34,314 nucleotides of DNA from Myroides injenensis M09-0166. GTDB taxonomy: Bacteria; Bacteroidota; Bacteroidia; Flavobacteriales; Flavobacteriaceae. Shown here piece after piece: positions 1 to 7,180 of this stretch (positions are counted from its first letter, which is position 1; each line of letters opens with the position of its first letter). The notes below the pieces were generated by a model. That model made no database searches and was not told where the DNA came from. It saw only the letters and a list, made by a program, of their open reading frames with translations. The stretch spans positions 1 to 34,314 of the forward strand of contig NZ_BAEX01000030.1 in assembly GCF_000246945.1 (NCBI RefSeq), given 5' to 3'. The position numbers and the translations under genes are program-made.

Positions 1-88
1 TTTCTAAACTGACAAAACTTTTTTTTGAAATATTTCTATTTATTTTTTCAAGCCTTATCAAATCATCAGCTATTACTGAAGCGGACTG

Positions 89-120
89 CAAAGATAACAC
101 CTTATTTTAATTCCCTCCAA
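89..120 (-). promoter_or_regulatory. Downstream promoter (P2) of a leftward stable-RNA-like operon
   Basis: On the minus strand a TTG (118-120) is followed after 21 nt by TATCTTTG (89-96), matching the Bacteroidota consensus TTG-N17-23-TAnnTTTG. It is followed by TTTGCAGTCCGC, nearly the same start region as the promoter 140 bp upstream of it. Transcription runs out of the left edge, so the transcribed gene is not visible. Confidence 0.6.
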
Positions 121-228
121 ATTTATTTTTATTAAATTTCTCTGAAATTATAAGCGCCATTCTGCTTCTCAATTCTTGTTTATGATCGTCTGCCTCTAGA
201 GCCGTAGATTACTTCTCTAATGCGGATG

Positions 229-258
229 CAAAAGTAGCACCTTTTTCACTACTTCCAA
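229..258 (-). promoter_or_regulatory. Upstream promoter (P1) of a leftward stable-RNA-like operon
   Basis: On the minus strand TTG (256-258), a 19-nt spacer and TACTTTTG (229-236) form a perfect match to the Bacteroidota promoter consensus. It is followed by TTTGCATCCGC. Tandem strong promoters with a long untranslated leader and no ORF are typical of rRNA operons, which is the inferred target beyond the left edge. Confidence 0.65.
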
Positions 259-582
259 ACTTTTAATCCCTTATTTTCCCTCTAAATTCAACATTATTTC
301 TTAACTGTTTATTATTGATACTTTTACACAGTAAACTTTTTTTAGTTTTATTTTATTGTTTGCTTTATAATGTAAGATCTATATATATAAGAGAAAACAC
401 GGCTGTAATTCTAAAATGGTATTCTTGTATTTATCTTTCCCATTTGATAAAATGTCTTTATTTCAAATACACACCTTTATAATAACTAATTTTTAAAGCG
501 TTATCTTTTTATAGCCTTTATACAAGGTGAAAAAATATTGTTATTACATAACTATAATGTAGTATGTTATCATATATAACAA
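259..582. other. Gene-free AT-rich spacer
   Basis: No reading frame of plausible coding quality and no hairpin of note is visible. The stretch separates the leftward tandem promoters from the terminator of the DUF2752 operon. The side next to P1 is T- and A-rich and could act as an upstream promoter element. Confidence 0.5.
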
Positions 583-616
583 AAAAAAACGGTTAGTAAA
601 CACCAACCGTTTTTTT
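583..616 (-). terminator. Terminator of the CD225-DUF2752 operon
   Basis: An A-tract, the arm ACGGTT, a 10-nt loop (595-604), the arm AACCGT and a T-tract form a 12-bp paired stem. It lies about 40 nt past the DUF2752 stop on the minus strand. The A and T tracts on both sides make it potentially bidirectional. Confidence 0.75.
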
Positions 617-657
617 CTACATATTTTATAATTGCTCCTCTTTTATTACGTAATAGG

Positions 658-1041
658 CTACAAAAATTTATCTAAATTTCTAATTATAAAAAAGCTTAGA
701 ATAGCAACTATAAATAAAACACCAAACCAAGAAGGAATTTTAAATCTTTTAATAAACCATTCATTTTTAATAATATATACTTCTAAAAGCCCAATTGATA
801 ATAAAATTAACATTGGTATATATATATAAATTAATGGATTAAAATAGAAAGCATCTTTAAATTCTCCCATTAATAAAGCCTTAACAGCGCGTTGTCCTCC
901 ACAACCTGGACATTCTAATCCAGTAGTATCATAAAATACACAGCTCATTACTAAAGGAGATTCTAAATTAACTCTATAATAAAAAACTATTACAAGAATA
1001 AAGCTTAGAACAAAAAAACCTCTAATTAACCATGCCTTCAT
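658..1041 (-). CDS. DUF2752 family membrane protein
   Basis: This 127-residue protein is mostly hydrophobic. It has a first membrane segment near residues 5-22, a cysteine motif C44-P-G-C47-G-G-x-R51 and two further membrane segments around 68-90 and 103-122. The CPGCGGxR motif followed by a short amphipathic stretch is the hallmark of DUF2752, a family of unknown function common in Bacteroidota and Actinobacteria. Its ATG overlaps the stop of the upstream CD225-like gene by one base (TAATG), so translation is probably coupled and the two proteins may act together in the inner membrane. The paired cysteines could bind metal or form a disulfide, but this is not shown. Family call is firm; function is unknown. 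Confidence 0.85.
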   Translation of the reverse strand: MKAWLIRGFFVLSFILVIVFYYRVNLESPLVMSCVFYDTTGLECPGCGGQRAVKALLMGEFKDAFYFNPLIYIYIPMLILLSIGLLEVYIIKNEWFIKRFKIPSWFGVLFIVAILSFFIIRNLDKFL

Positions 1042-1394
1042 TAATTTCTTCCTGCATCAAGACCTTGTTGGTAAGCATCTCTAATAGATTGGATATACAT
1101 GTCCCAACCTCCCATTGCTTGAATTTGATAGATACCATATAGAACATGAAGAACAAAAATACCTAATACAACAAGACTAATAATTTTCGCTGTTTTAGCT
1201 GCTTTTACAGCACCTTCATAATCACCTGCATTATACTTTGAATTAACTGATGCTGAAAATACTATTGCAACAATACCAATTAAGAAACCAATGCAAGAGC
1301 ACAAACCTAAAATTGTCGAAATTATAGATAGCGCTAAATAATTATTAGGCTTTTCTCTAAACTCTTCTACCTTTTCAAATTCTCTAAAATCCAT
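1041..1394 (-). CDS. CD225/dispanin-like membrane protein
   Basis: This 117-residue protein has a short charged N-terminus with a P-N-N-Y-L motif (residues 16-20). A first membrane segment with a C32-S-C34 pair spans about 20-50. The cytosolic loop NSKYNAGDYEGA (51-62) precedes K-A-A-K-T-A-K, and a second membrane segment lies at about 71-92. That order (hydrophobic segment, V-N-S-x-x-x-x-G-D-x-x-G-A, helix, second segment) is the CD225/dispanin fold, the family of animal IFITM proteins. Bacterial members have no settled role. The gene is first in a two-gene leftward operon and overlaps the DUF2752 gene by 1 nt. The C-terminal region (93-117) is hydrophilic. Confidence 0.8.
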   Translation of the reverse strand: MDFREFEKVEEFREKPNNYLALSIISTILGLCSCIGFLIGIVAIVFSASVNSKYNAGDYEGAVKAAKTAKIISLVVLGIFVLHVLYGIYQIQAMGGWDMYIQSIRDAYQQGLDAGRN

Positions 1395-1410
1395 AAAATT
1401 TATTTTTTGA

Positions 1411-1443
1411 CCAAGATAAAAAGTTTTTTGATAATATTAACAA
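1411..1443 (-). promoter_or_regulatory. Possible promoter of the CD225-DUF2752 operon
   Basis: On the minus strand TTG (1441-1443), a 22-nt spacer and TATCTTGG (1411-1418) lie just upstream of the ATG at 1394. The -7 element has one mismatch to TAnnTTTG, so this is tentative. Confidence 0.35.
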
Positions 1444-1463
1444 TTCTATAAACTTTTTACAAA

Positions 1464-1495
1464 AAAAAAGAGGAGCAGTAGTGCTCCTCTTTTTT
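1464..1495 (-). terminator. Terminator of the SUKH-like gene
   Basis: A 14-bp stem (1464-1477 with 1482-1495), centred on AGGAGCA/TGCTCCT, has a GTAG loop and A/T tracts on both flanks. It sits 25 nt past the stop of the 1520-2122 gene and upstream of the CD225-like gene, insulating the two leftward units. Confidence 0.9.
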
Positions 1496-1519
1496 GTATA
1501 ACAATATACTATATTATAT

Positions 1520-2122
1520 CTATATTTCTACATCAAATGACTTTGCAAACTCAACTAGTTCACTACCATATTGATTCTGTGCGTCTTCTAAAAGTTGATC
1601 TAAATCAGCAATAACAACAATTGGTTTTAACTTAACTTCATTGCGTAACCAATCTAAATATTCCTTGTTAAATTCCGTTGCAGTAAACTCACCGTCTTCT
1701 TCTAAAACTTCTTTATCTGGAAAACTTATTTCATCTACATCAATTATAGGCTCTACATCATACGAAGCAATTAACAATAAATCTTTAATGTTTTTTGCCA
1801 CTACAAACATTCCTCCGTCTCCACCAAAAACAACTATTGGTGCATTCTCTAATGACGAATTATTCTTATCTCTAATCCAAAAAGCATAATAACTACCATT
1901 TGTATCAGCCTCCCCAAACGGAATAAAAGAATCAACAAAGTTAGTGTCATCCGAAAAATCTTGAATTATTTCTGGATCTTCATCTATCAGATAAAGTGCG
2001 TTTGAATAGAAAGAGGGAATTCCTTCAGATACTTGAAAATCAAATAAACTTTTTAAATCTTTTGGAATTTTATATCCTCTAAATAATGCGGTAAACTCTT
2101 CTTTTAACATTGCGTTGGTCAT
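1520..2122 (-). CDS. SMI1/KNR4 (SUKH)-like protein
   Basis: This is an acidic cytosolic protein of about 200 residues with no signal peptide or membrane segment. Starting from M1 of the ATG at 2122, a central part reads IPFGEADTNGSYYAFWI, then PIVVFGGDGGMFVVAKNIKDLL. This pattern (I-P-x-G, aromatic-rich strand, P-V-V, then a helix ending D-L-L) is that of SUKH proteins. The family includes many toxin-immunity proteins as well as housekeeping members. No toxin gene is adjacent, so immunity is only one option. A GTG at 2131 in frame would add three residues; the ATG at 2122 is preferred. It is monocistronic, with its own terminator. Family call is moderate; function is not assigned. Confidence 0.65.
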   Translation of the reverse strand: MTNAMLKEEFTALFRGYKIPKDLKSLFDFQVSEGIPSFYSNALYLIDEDPEIIQDFSDDTNFVDSFIPFGEADTNGSYYAFWIRDKNNSSLENAPIVVFGGDGGMFVVAKNIKDLLLIASYDVEPIIDVDEISFPDKEVLEEDGEFTATEFNKEYLDWLRNEVKLKPIVVIADLDQLLEDAQNQYGSELVEFAKSFDVEI

Positions 2123-2159
2123 TTGTGCCACCTAGTGGGCTTTTATTTTTTAAATTCAA

Positions 2160-2167
2160 CAAACTTA
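2160..2167 (-). promoter_or_regulatory. Possible -7 element of the SUKH-like gene
   Basis: TAAGTTTG on the minus strand fits TAnnTTTG about 38 nt upstream of the ATG at 2122. No TTG is found at the expected distance, so support is weak. Confidence 0.3.
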
Positions 2168-3043
2168 TTTATACAGTACTTTGACTATATCCTATTATTT
2201 TATAAAGGTATAACATTTTTTTTTACTGTAAATACTTTTTTAAACATTAACCTCTTTTTTTTCAATTTACCTAATTATAATCCTATATAAATAGTAATAA
2301 CTCTATAAAATTAACAATATACGCTTTCGCAAGTCATCAAATCAACAAACATATAAACAACTCATTATCAGTGTTTAAAAAAACAATAAAAGCTTATTCC
2401 TAATAAATAATTAACCTAATAAATATTTTAAGTATTATTCAAATAAAGCTGATATCACTATTAAATAATTATACTGTAAAAATATCTAATAGTGGTCTAA
2501 TAACTTGAAGTCACCTTGACTTTTTAATTTATATCATATAGCATTAACGACCTCTTGAATTGGGATTTTGCTTTAAATTCTCTTTTTGGAAGTGGCTAGT
2601 GTGGAACTATATCTAATTTTATACTATCTAATGCAGTACATGGTACCCAGGATTGTAAGTTTTGTTTGGTTAGCGGCACAAATTTCTATTACCTTTCTTT
2701 ATTCTACAAAAGTCAAGACAATCTTTACATAAAATAATAATGACCAAACTATTTGACAAGATACTGCTACCAATAAACAAGTAACAATCACTTTAACCAC
2801 AATATCTACTGCACTTATTAATCAATGAATCATCAAAACTCCATAAAAACAACTACAGAAATATCAACGCATTGCTACACTACAGTTAAAGAACTTATAT
2901 ATACCCTCTATTACCTATCAATAATTTCAAAATCGCTAAAGATGCTTTTTCATTAAATAATCAAAACAGATATAAAACAAATACTTATTATAACTACAAA
3001 GCCTATCCCTTATAAAAAAGGTCCTTTTGTTCCTTTTAATAAC
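2168..3043. other. Long gene-free AT-rich region
   Basis: About 880 bp without a convincing gene on either strand. Frames are short and broken; the longest open stretches (for example about 45 codons near 2590-2730 on the plus strand) have no recognisable motif. The part around 2560-2690 is less AT-rich than its flanks and might be a decayed gene, but no family is recognisable. I see no terminal repeats of a mobile element. Confidence 0.5.
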
Positions 3044-3051
3044 TAATTTTG
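3044..3051 (+). promoter_or_regulatory. -7 element of the Nudix gene
   Basis: TAATTTTG fits TAnnTTTG 36 nt upstream of the ATG at 3088. It shows that an in-frame TTG at 3049, inside this element, is unlikely to be the start codon. The nearest upstream TTG (3027-3029) is only 14 nt away, closer than the consensus. Confidence 0.4.
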
Positions 3052-3087
3052 TATTCATCTCACTTGGTTACTCCAAATAACATTACT

Positions 3088-3498
3088 ATGTCAAATAATA
3101 AAATATACTTAGCATCAGCTATTATTACAAATCAAAATTCGGAACTATTAACTGTCAGAAAAAAGGGATCAAAATATTATATGATGCCTGGGGGAAAAAT
3201 AGAAGTAAATGAAAATTCTTTTCAAGCGCTTAAAAGAGAATTATTAGAAGAACTTAATTTTCAAATTTCAGCAAAAGATGTTTCATTTATAGGAAGTCAT
3301 AGTACAGAAGCAATCAATGAATCAAATACTACAGTAACTGCTGATATCTTTCATATTCAAATAGATTATCTAGATTTTAAACCCAATGCAGAAATTGAGG
3401 AAGTTCTGTGGTTAAACAAATTAAATTATAACAATTACCCACTAGCCCATCTCATTAAAGAATTTAGTATACCTAAATGGCTTAAAGACCAACTTTAG
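3088..3498 (+). CDS. Nudix hydrolase
   Basis: This 136-residue single-domain protein carries the Nudix box G36-x5-E42-x7-R50-E51-x2-E54-E55. These residues bind the divalent metal that cleaves nucleoside diphosphate-X substrates. The usual Gly two residues after E55 is replaced by Asn57. The preceding strand (YYMMPGGKIE, 30-39) and the compact length fit MutT/ADP-ribose-pyrophosphatase-like members, but the substrate cannot be read from sequence. The ATG at 3088 is chosen because the upstream in-frame TTG at 3049 lies in a promoter-like element. It is monocistronic and converges on the PhnA gene, sharing the hairpin at 3601-3627. Confidence 0.85.
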   Translation: MSNNKIYLASAIITNQNSELLTVRKKGSKYYMMPGGKIEVNENSFQALKRELLEELNFQISAKDVSFIGSHSTEAINESNTTVTADIFHIQIDYLDFKPNAEIEEVLWLNKLNYNNYPLAHLIKEFSIPKWLKDQL

Positions 3499-3600
3499 AT
3501 ATACAAATATTAGTCTAAAAAGGTAGATGAATAGGGTATAGAGTAAATTTTTGCATCCCAAATATTTCAACATAGAAGTAACTAAATAACTACAAAAAGA

Positions 3601-3627
3601 AGAGGCTGTCTTTATTGGACAGCCTCT
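3601..3627. terminator. Bidirectional terminator between Nudix and PhnA genes
   Basis: A perfect 10-bp stem (3601-3610 AGAGGCTGTC with 3618-3627) has a 7-nt loop. It is flanked by an A-rich left side and a T-rich right side, so it can end both the rightward Nudix and the leftward PhnA transcripts. Confidence 0.85.
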
Positions 3628-3648
3628 CTATTTATTTTTCTAAAAATA

Positions 3649-4230
3649 TTATGCTTGTTTCTTAACAAACTTGGTAAGGATAACAATCGTTTGACCATCA
3701 ATTTTACCTTCTATCTGTTCAACATTATCATGTACTAATCTAATATTACGAACAGCTGTACCTATTTTAGCATTTAAAGTAGAACCTTTCACGTCTAAAT
3801 CTTTAATAAGTGTAACTGTATCTCCAGCTACTAGTATATTACCATTAGAGTCCTTGTGTAAAGCTATAGTACCATCACCAGTATGATCACCTGTCGCTTT
3901 TGCAAATTCAAGTAATTCATCATCTAAATACATCATATCCAAACTATCAGCAGCCCAACTTTCATTGCGAAAACGATTTAACATTCTCCATGCTACTACC
4001 TGAACTGCAGGTACTTCACTCCACATAGAAGTAGTTAAACATTGCCAATGATCTGCTTGTAATTCTTGTTTCTTTTCGATTTGCTCTAAACAAGTATCAC
4101 AAATGTAAATTTCTTTATCTGCTTCATTTGCAGCTGCAGGAGGTACATCATAGACGTTTAAATGCCCAGTTGCCTCACATAACTCACATTTATTACCACT
4201 TCTTTCTTTTAAATCTGCCTCAGTTTTCAT
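3649..4230 (-). CDS. PhnA domain protein (YjdM-like)
   Basis: This 193-residue protein has an N-terminal zinc ribbon (C15-x2-C18 and C44-x2-C47). A middle part is rich in Trp and Met. A C-terminal PhnA domain of about 70 residues starts at DSNGNILVAGDTVTLIKDL (about 127-145) and ends TIVILTKFVKK. This is the architecture of the PhnA/YjdM family; bacterial members are historically named for phosphonate use, but that link is weak and no phosphonate gene is nearby. The middle insertion between ribbon and PhnA domain is longer than in E. coli YjdM. It is cytosolic, monocistronic and divergent from fhs. Confidence 0.85.
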   Translation of the reverse strand: MKTEADLKERSGNKCELCEATGHLNVYDVPPAAANEADKEIYICDTCLEQIEKKQELQADHWQCLTTSMWSEVPAVQVVAWRMLNRFRNESWAADSLDMMYLDDELLEFAKATGDHTGDGTIALHKDSNGNILVAGDTVTLIKDLDVKGSTLNAKIGTAVRNIRLVHDNVEQIEGKIDGQTIVILTKFVKKQA

Positions 4231-4489
4231 ACTTAATAATAATATAAATAATAAAGCTGTAAATATATACTTAAAAATTTATATATAAAAACTAATAAAA
4301 GTCCTTAATATATTAACCCTTTCTATTCACTTCTTAGCAAAACAATAATATTACTACTCTCCTACTCTTATTACAATAAATAAAAAAAGTAACTTATTAG
4401 TTTTCAAGCTACTTGTATTTTTAATAAAAAATAAGAACAATTAAATTATCTTTACTTCTTATTATAACAACACAAACTAATTATTTTAA

Positions 4490-6157
4490 ATGAAAACAGA
4501 TATCGAAATCGCTAGGGAGTGTACTCTAGAAAATATTCAAAACATTGCTGATAAAATTGGTGTAGATAAAGAGCTACTTATACCTTATGGTAAATACATG
4601 GCAAAACTTCCAATAGAGGCAGAAATAGAAGATAATATCAATAAATCAAATCTCATTTTAGTAACCTCTATTACTCCAACAAAAGCAGGTATTGGAAAAA
4701 CAACTGTATCAATTGGGTTAGCTTTAGGATTAAACAAGATTGGTAAGAATGCAATAGTTGCTTTAAGAGAACCTTCACTGGGACCGTGTTTCGGTATGAA
4801 AGGTGGAGCTGCAGGTGGTGGTTATGCGCAGGTATTACCAATGGAAAATATCAATTTACATTTCACAGGTGATTTCCATGCAATTACTTCTGCTCATAAC
4901 ACAATTAGTGCATTATTTGACAACTATATTTATCAAAATAGAAATCAAGAAAATGGCATTAAAGAGATTTTGTGGAAACGTGTATTAGATGTTAATGATA
5001 GAAGTCTTCGCTATCTAGTATCAGGTTTGAGAGGGAATTCAAATGGTGTACCTCAAGAAACAGGCTTTGATATCACACCAGCATCAGAAATAATGGCTAT
5101 TCTATGTCTTTCGACTGATATCAATGACTTAAGAAGACGTATAGAAAATATACTTTTAGGCTATCGTCATGACGGCAGTATGTTTACAGTTAAAGACTTA
5201 GGTATTGCAGGAGCGATCACAGTATTACTAAAAGATGCTATTAACCCTAATTTAGTTCAAACAACAGAAAATACCCCAGCTATTATTCACGGAGGTCCTT
5301 TTGCCAATATTGCACATGGATGTAACTCTGTTATAGCTACAAAAATGGCGATGAGTTATGGTGAATATGTTATTACAGAAGCAGGTTTTGGAGCTGATTT
5401 GGGAGCAGAGAAATTCTTTGACATCAAATGTAGAAAATCAGGATTACAACCAAAACTAACTGTCATCGTAGTTACAGCGCAAGGTCTTAAAATGCATGGT
5501 GGCATTCCTCTTGAAGAAATCAAGCAAAAGCATATCGAAGGAATTCAAAAAGGTTTAGACAATTTAAATAAACATGTAGAAAATATTCAGTCTTACGGAC
5601 AAAGTATTGTTGTTGCATTTAATAAATATGCCACTGATGATATTGAAGAAATCAATATTGTAAAGGAATATTGTAAAAACAAAAATATAGGTTTTGCTAT
5701 CAATAATGCCTTTGTTGAAGGAGGAGAAGGTGCTATTTCATTAGCTAAAGTCGTTGTAGATACAATCGAAAACACCCCTAGTAAAAAATTGCAATTCCCT
5801 TACGGAAATGAATTATCAATTAGCGAAAAAATAGAAGCTATTGCAACGAAAATATATGAAGCAAAATCAGTTAACTTTAGTCCACTAGCAGAACGCAAAC
5901 TAAAACAGATCAAGGGTACAGAATTAGACTTATTCCCTGTATGTATAGCTAAGACACAATATTCATTCTCCTCTGATGCTCACGCTTATGGTGTAGCTAA
6001 AGATTTTGATTTAACAATTAATGATATTGTTATTAATCGAGGAGCCGAGTTTATAGTAGCGATAGCAGGAGACATTATGAGAATGCCAGGGCTACCAAAA
6101 GTTCCACAAGCAACTAAAATAGATTTAATTGATGGGCTTATTGAAGGCTTGAGTTAA
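4490..6157 (+). CDS. fhs: Formate-tetrahydrofolate ligase
   Basis: This 555-residue enzyme makes 10-formyl-tetrahydrofolate from formate, THF and ATP, feeding purine synthesis and one-carbon metabolism in the cytosol. Family hallmarks are the ATP-binding loop T62-P-T-K-A-G-I-G-K70-T-T, then [23 protein letters not shown] (about 94-116), HFTGDFHAI, and the C-terminal RMPGLPKVP. Length is normal. In the ATP loop the usual AGEGKT is AGIGKT, with Ile68 in place of the family's Glu. No folate gene (folD, glyA) lies next to it. It is monocistronic and has a strong terminator. Confidence 0.97.
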   Translation: MKTDIEIARECTLENIQNIADKIGVDKELLIPYGKYMAKLPIEAEIEDNINKSNLILVTSITPTKAGIGKTTVSIGLALGLNKIGKNAIVALREPSLGPCFGMKGGAAGGGYAQVLPMENINLHFTGDFHAITSAHNTISALFDNYIYQNRNQENGIKEILWKRVLDVNDRSLRYLVSGLRGNSNGVPQETGFDITPASEIMAILCLSTDINDLRRRIENILLGYRHDGSMFTVKDLGIAGAITVLLKDAINPNLVQTTENTPAIIHGGPFANIAHGCNSVIATKMAMSYGEYVITEAGFGADLGAEKFFDIKCRKSGLQPKLTVIVVTAQGLKMHGGIPLEEIKQKHIEGIQKGLDNLNKHVENIQSYGQSIVVAFNKYATDDIEEINIVKEYCKNKNIGFAINNAFVEGGEGAISLAKVVVDTIENTPSKKLQFPYGNELSISEKIEAIATKIYEAKSVNFSPLAERKLKQIKGTELDLFPVCIAKTQYSFSSDAHAYGVAKDFDLTINDIVINRGAEFIVAIAGDIMRMPGLPKVPQATKIDLIDGLIEGLS

Positions 6158-6181
6158 ATAATAAATTTTTCTATTAGATAA

Positions 6182-6220
6182 AAAAAAAGGTATTAGACAT
6201 CACATCTAATACCTTTTTTT
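6182..6220 (+). terminator. Terminator of fhs
   Basis: A 16-bp stem (A-tract plus GGTATTAGA at 6189-6197, pairing with TCTAATACC at 6205-6213 plus T-tract) has a 7-nt loop and ends in seven T. It lies 25 nt after the fhs stop. Confidence 0.92.
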
Positions 6221-6312
6221 AATTGCTTTTGCTTTAACAGAAACACAAATAAATAAAATAAAAATAAATTAACAAAATATAATTTAACCTATTTATGTAA
6301 TACTATATTTTA

Positions 6313-6320
6313 TATATTTG
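6313..6320 (+). promoter_or_regulatory. Possible -7 element of the YqiJ-flotillin-ATPase cassette
   Basis: TATATTTG fits TAnnTTTG, 59 nt before the ATG at 6380 and downstream of the fhs terminator. No TTG is present at 17-23 nt upstream, so it is only a candidate. Confidence 0.35.
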
Positions 6321-6379
6321 TTATGTAAAAAAAATAATTACTCTTCAAAAAAAACACACTTTAACCAAATATATATTAA

Positions 6380-7147
6380 ATGACAGAGTTAATTCATCAT
6401 TTATTTAATCCTCTACCAAATGCAATAATGACAGTTTTGATGATTATCTCTTTTGTCTATTGGTTATTTTCATTTATAGTTGGAGGAATAGATAATGTGG
6501 ATATTGATATAAATTCTGATTTTGATATTGACGTTGATGTAGACGTAGACGTAGATGCAGAGATAGATGTAGATGCAGATGCTGATATAGATAATAACAT
6601 ACAGCACAATGGCGATTTTAGCAATTCTGACTTCAATAACGTTAAAGATTTACAGCACGCCACTGACATTCCATCACACGCTGACCTCAGTATTTTTGTA
6701 AAGATCATGCATTATATGAACATAGGAAAAGTACCTTTTATGATAGTACTTACTTTGTTTAAATTTTTCACTTGGGCAGGGACATTACTCGTAACTACTG
6801 TTCCTAAAGTAGCTTCATTAGGAATGACATCTGTTATTATTTTGATTCCACTTTCTTTTATTGCTATTTTTTTTACTCACTATGCTACTACACCTATAGC
6901 TAAATTTCTTCATAAAACTGGTTATCAAGGGGAAGTAGCGATAGACTTTATAGGTAAAGAAGGAAGAATGATTTCATCTATAACTGCTAATAAAAGAGGA
7001 AATATTGAGATAGTAATAGACAATGACCCCGTAAAAATACTTGTCGAAAGTAATGATGGAACCCCCTTAATGTATGGAGACAAGGTTCTTGTAATTAATA
7101 AATCGAATAAACATAATAATATCTATACGGTAAGAAAAATTCATTGA
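6380..7147 (+). CDS. YqiJ/NfeD-like membrane protein with OB-fold tail
   Basis: This 255-residue protein has a first membrane segment at about 14-36 and then a very acidic loop (38-71) made of alternating Asp and small or hydrophobic residues. Two further hydrophobic segments follow at about 116-140 and 145-168. The C-terminal beta-rich region (about 180-255) reads GEVAIDFIGKEGRMISS and PLMYGDKVLVINK, a small OB-fold barrel. This matches the YqiJ/NfeD-type proteins that are encoded with flotillins and are thought to partner them in membrane microdomains. The flotillin gene starts 33 nt downstream. The Asp-rich loop is unusual and may bind calcium or other cations; this is inference. Family moderate to good; role of the complex unknown. 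Confidence 0.75.
   Translation: MTELIHHLFNPLPNAIMTVLMIISFVYWLFSFIVGGIDNVDIDINSDFDIDVDVDVDVDAEIDVDADADIDNNIQHNGDFSNSDFNNVKDLQHATDIPSHADLSIFVKIMHYMNIGKVPFMIVLTLFKFFTWAGTLLVTTVPKVASLGMTSVIILIPLSFIAIFFTHYATTPIAKFLHKTGYQGEVAIDFIGKEGRMISSITANKRGNIEIVIDNDPVKILVESNDGTPLMYGDKVLVINKSNKHNNIYTVRKIH
6491..6592 (+). repeat. Asp-rich in-frame hexanucleotide repeat inside the YqiJ-like gene
   Basis: The DNA alternates GAT/GAC with GTA, GTT, GCA or ATA codons, producing a D-x-D-x-D run of about 34 residues. The cleanest part is 6531-6560 (units like GACGTA). A 6-bp unit changes length without breaking the frame. Confidence 0.75.
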
Positions 7148-7180
7148 AAAAGTAATATATAACTACTAAATAAATTCGTT

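Noticed and set aside
632-829. 65-codon plus-strand frame
   Set aside because: It lies antisense to the well-supported DUF2752 gene and has no recognisable motif.
2577-2733. Short hydrophobic frame in the gene-free region
   Set aside because: Only about 45-50 codons, no clear start or promoter, and the hydrophobic look is expected from AT-rich DNA.
3649-4230. Role in phosphonate degradation for the PhnA-domain protein
   Set aside because: Only the domain name suggests it; no other phosphonate gene lies in the window.
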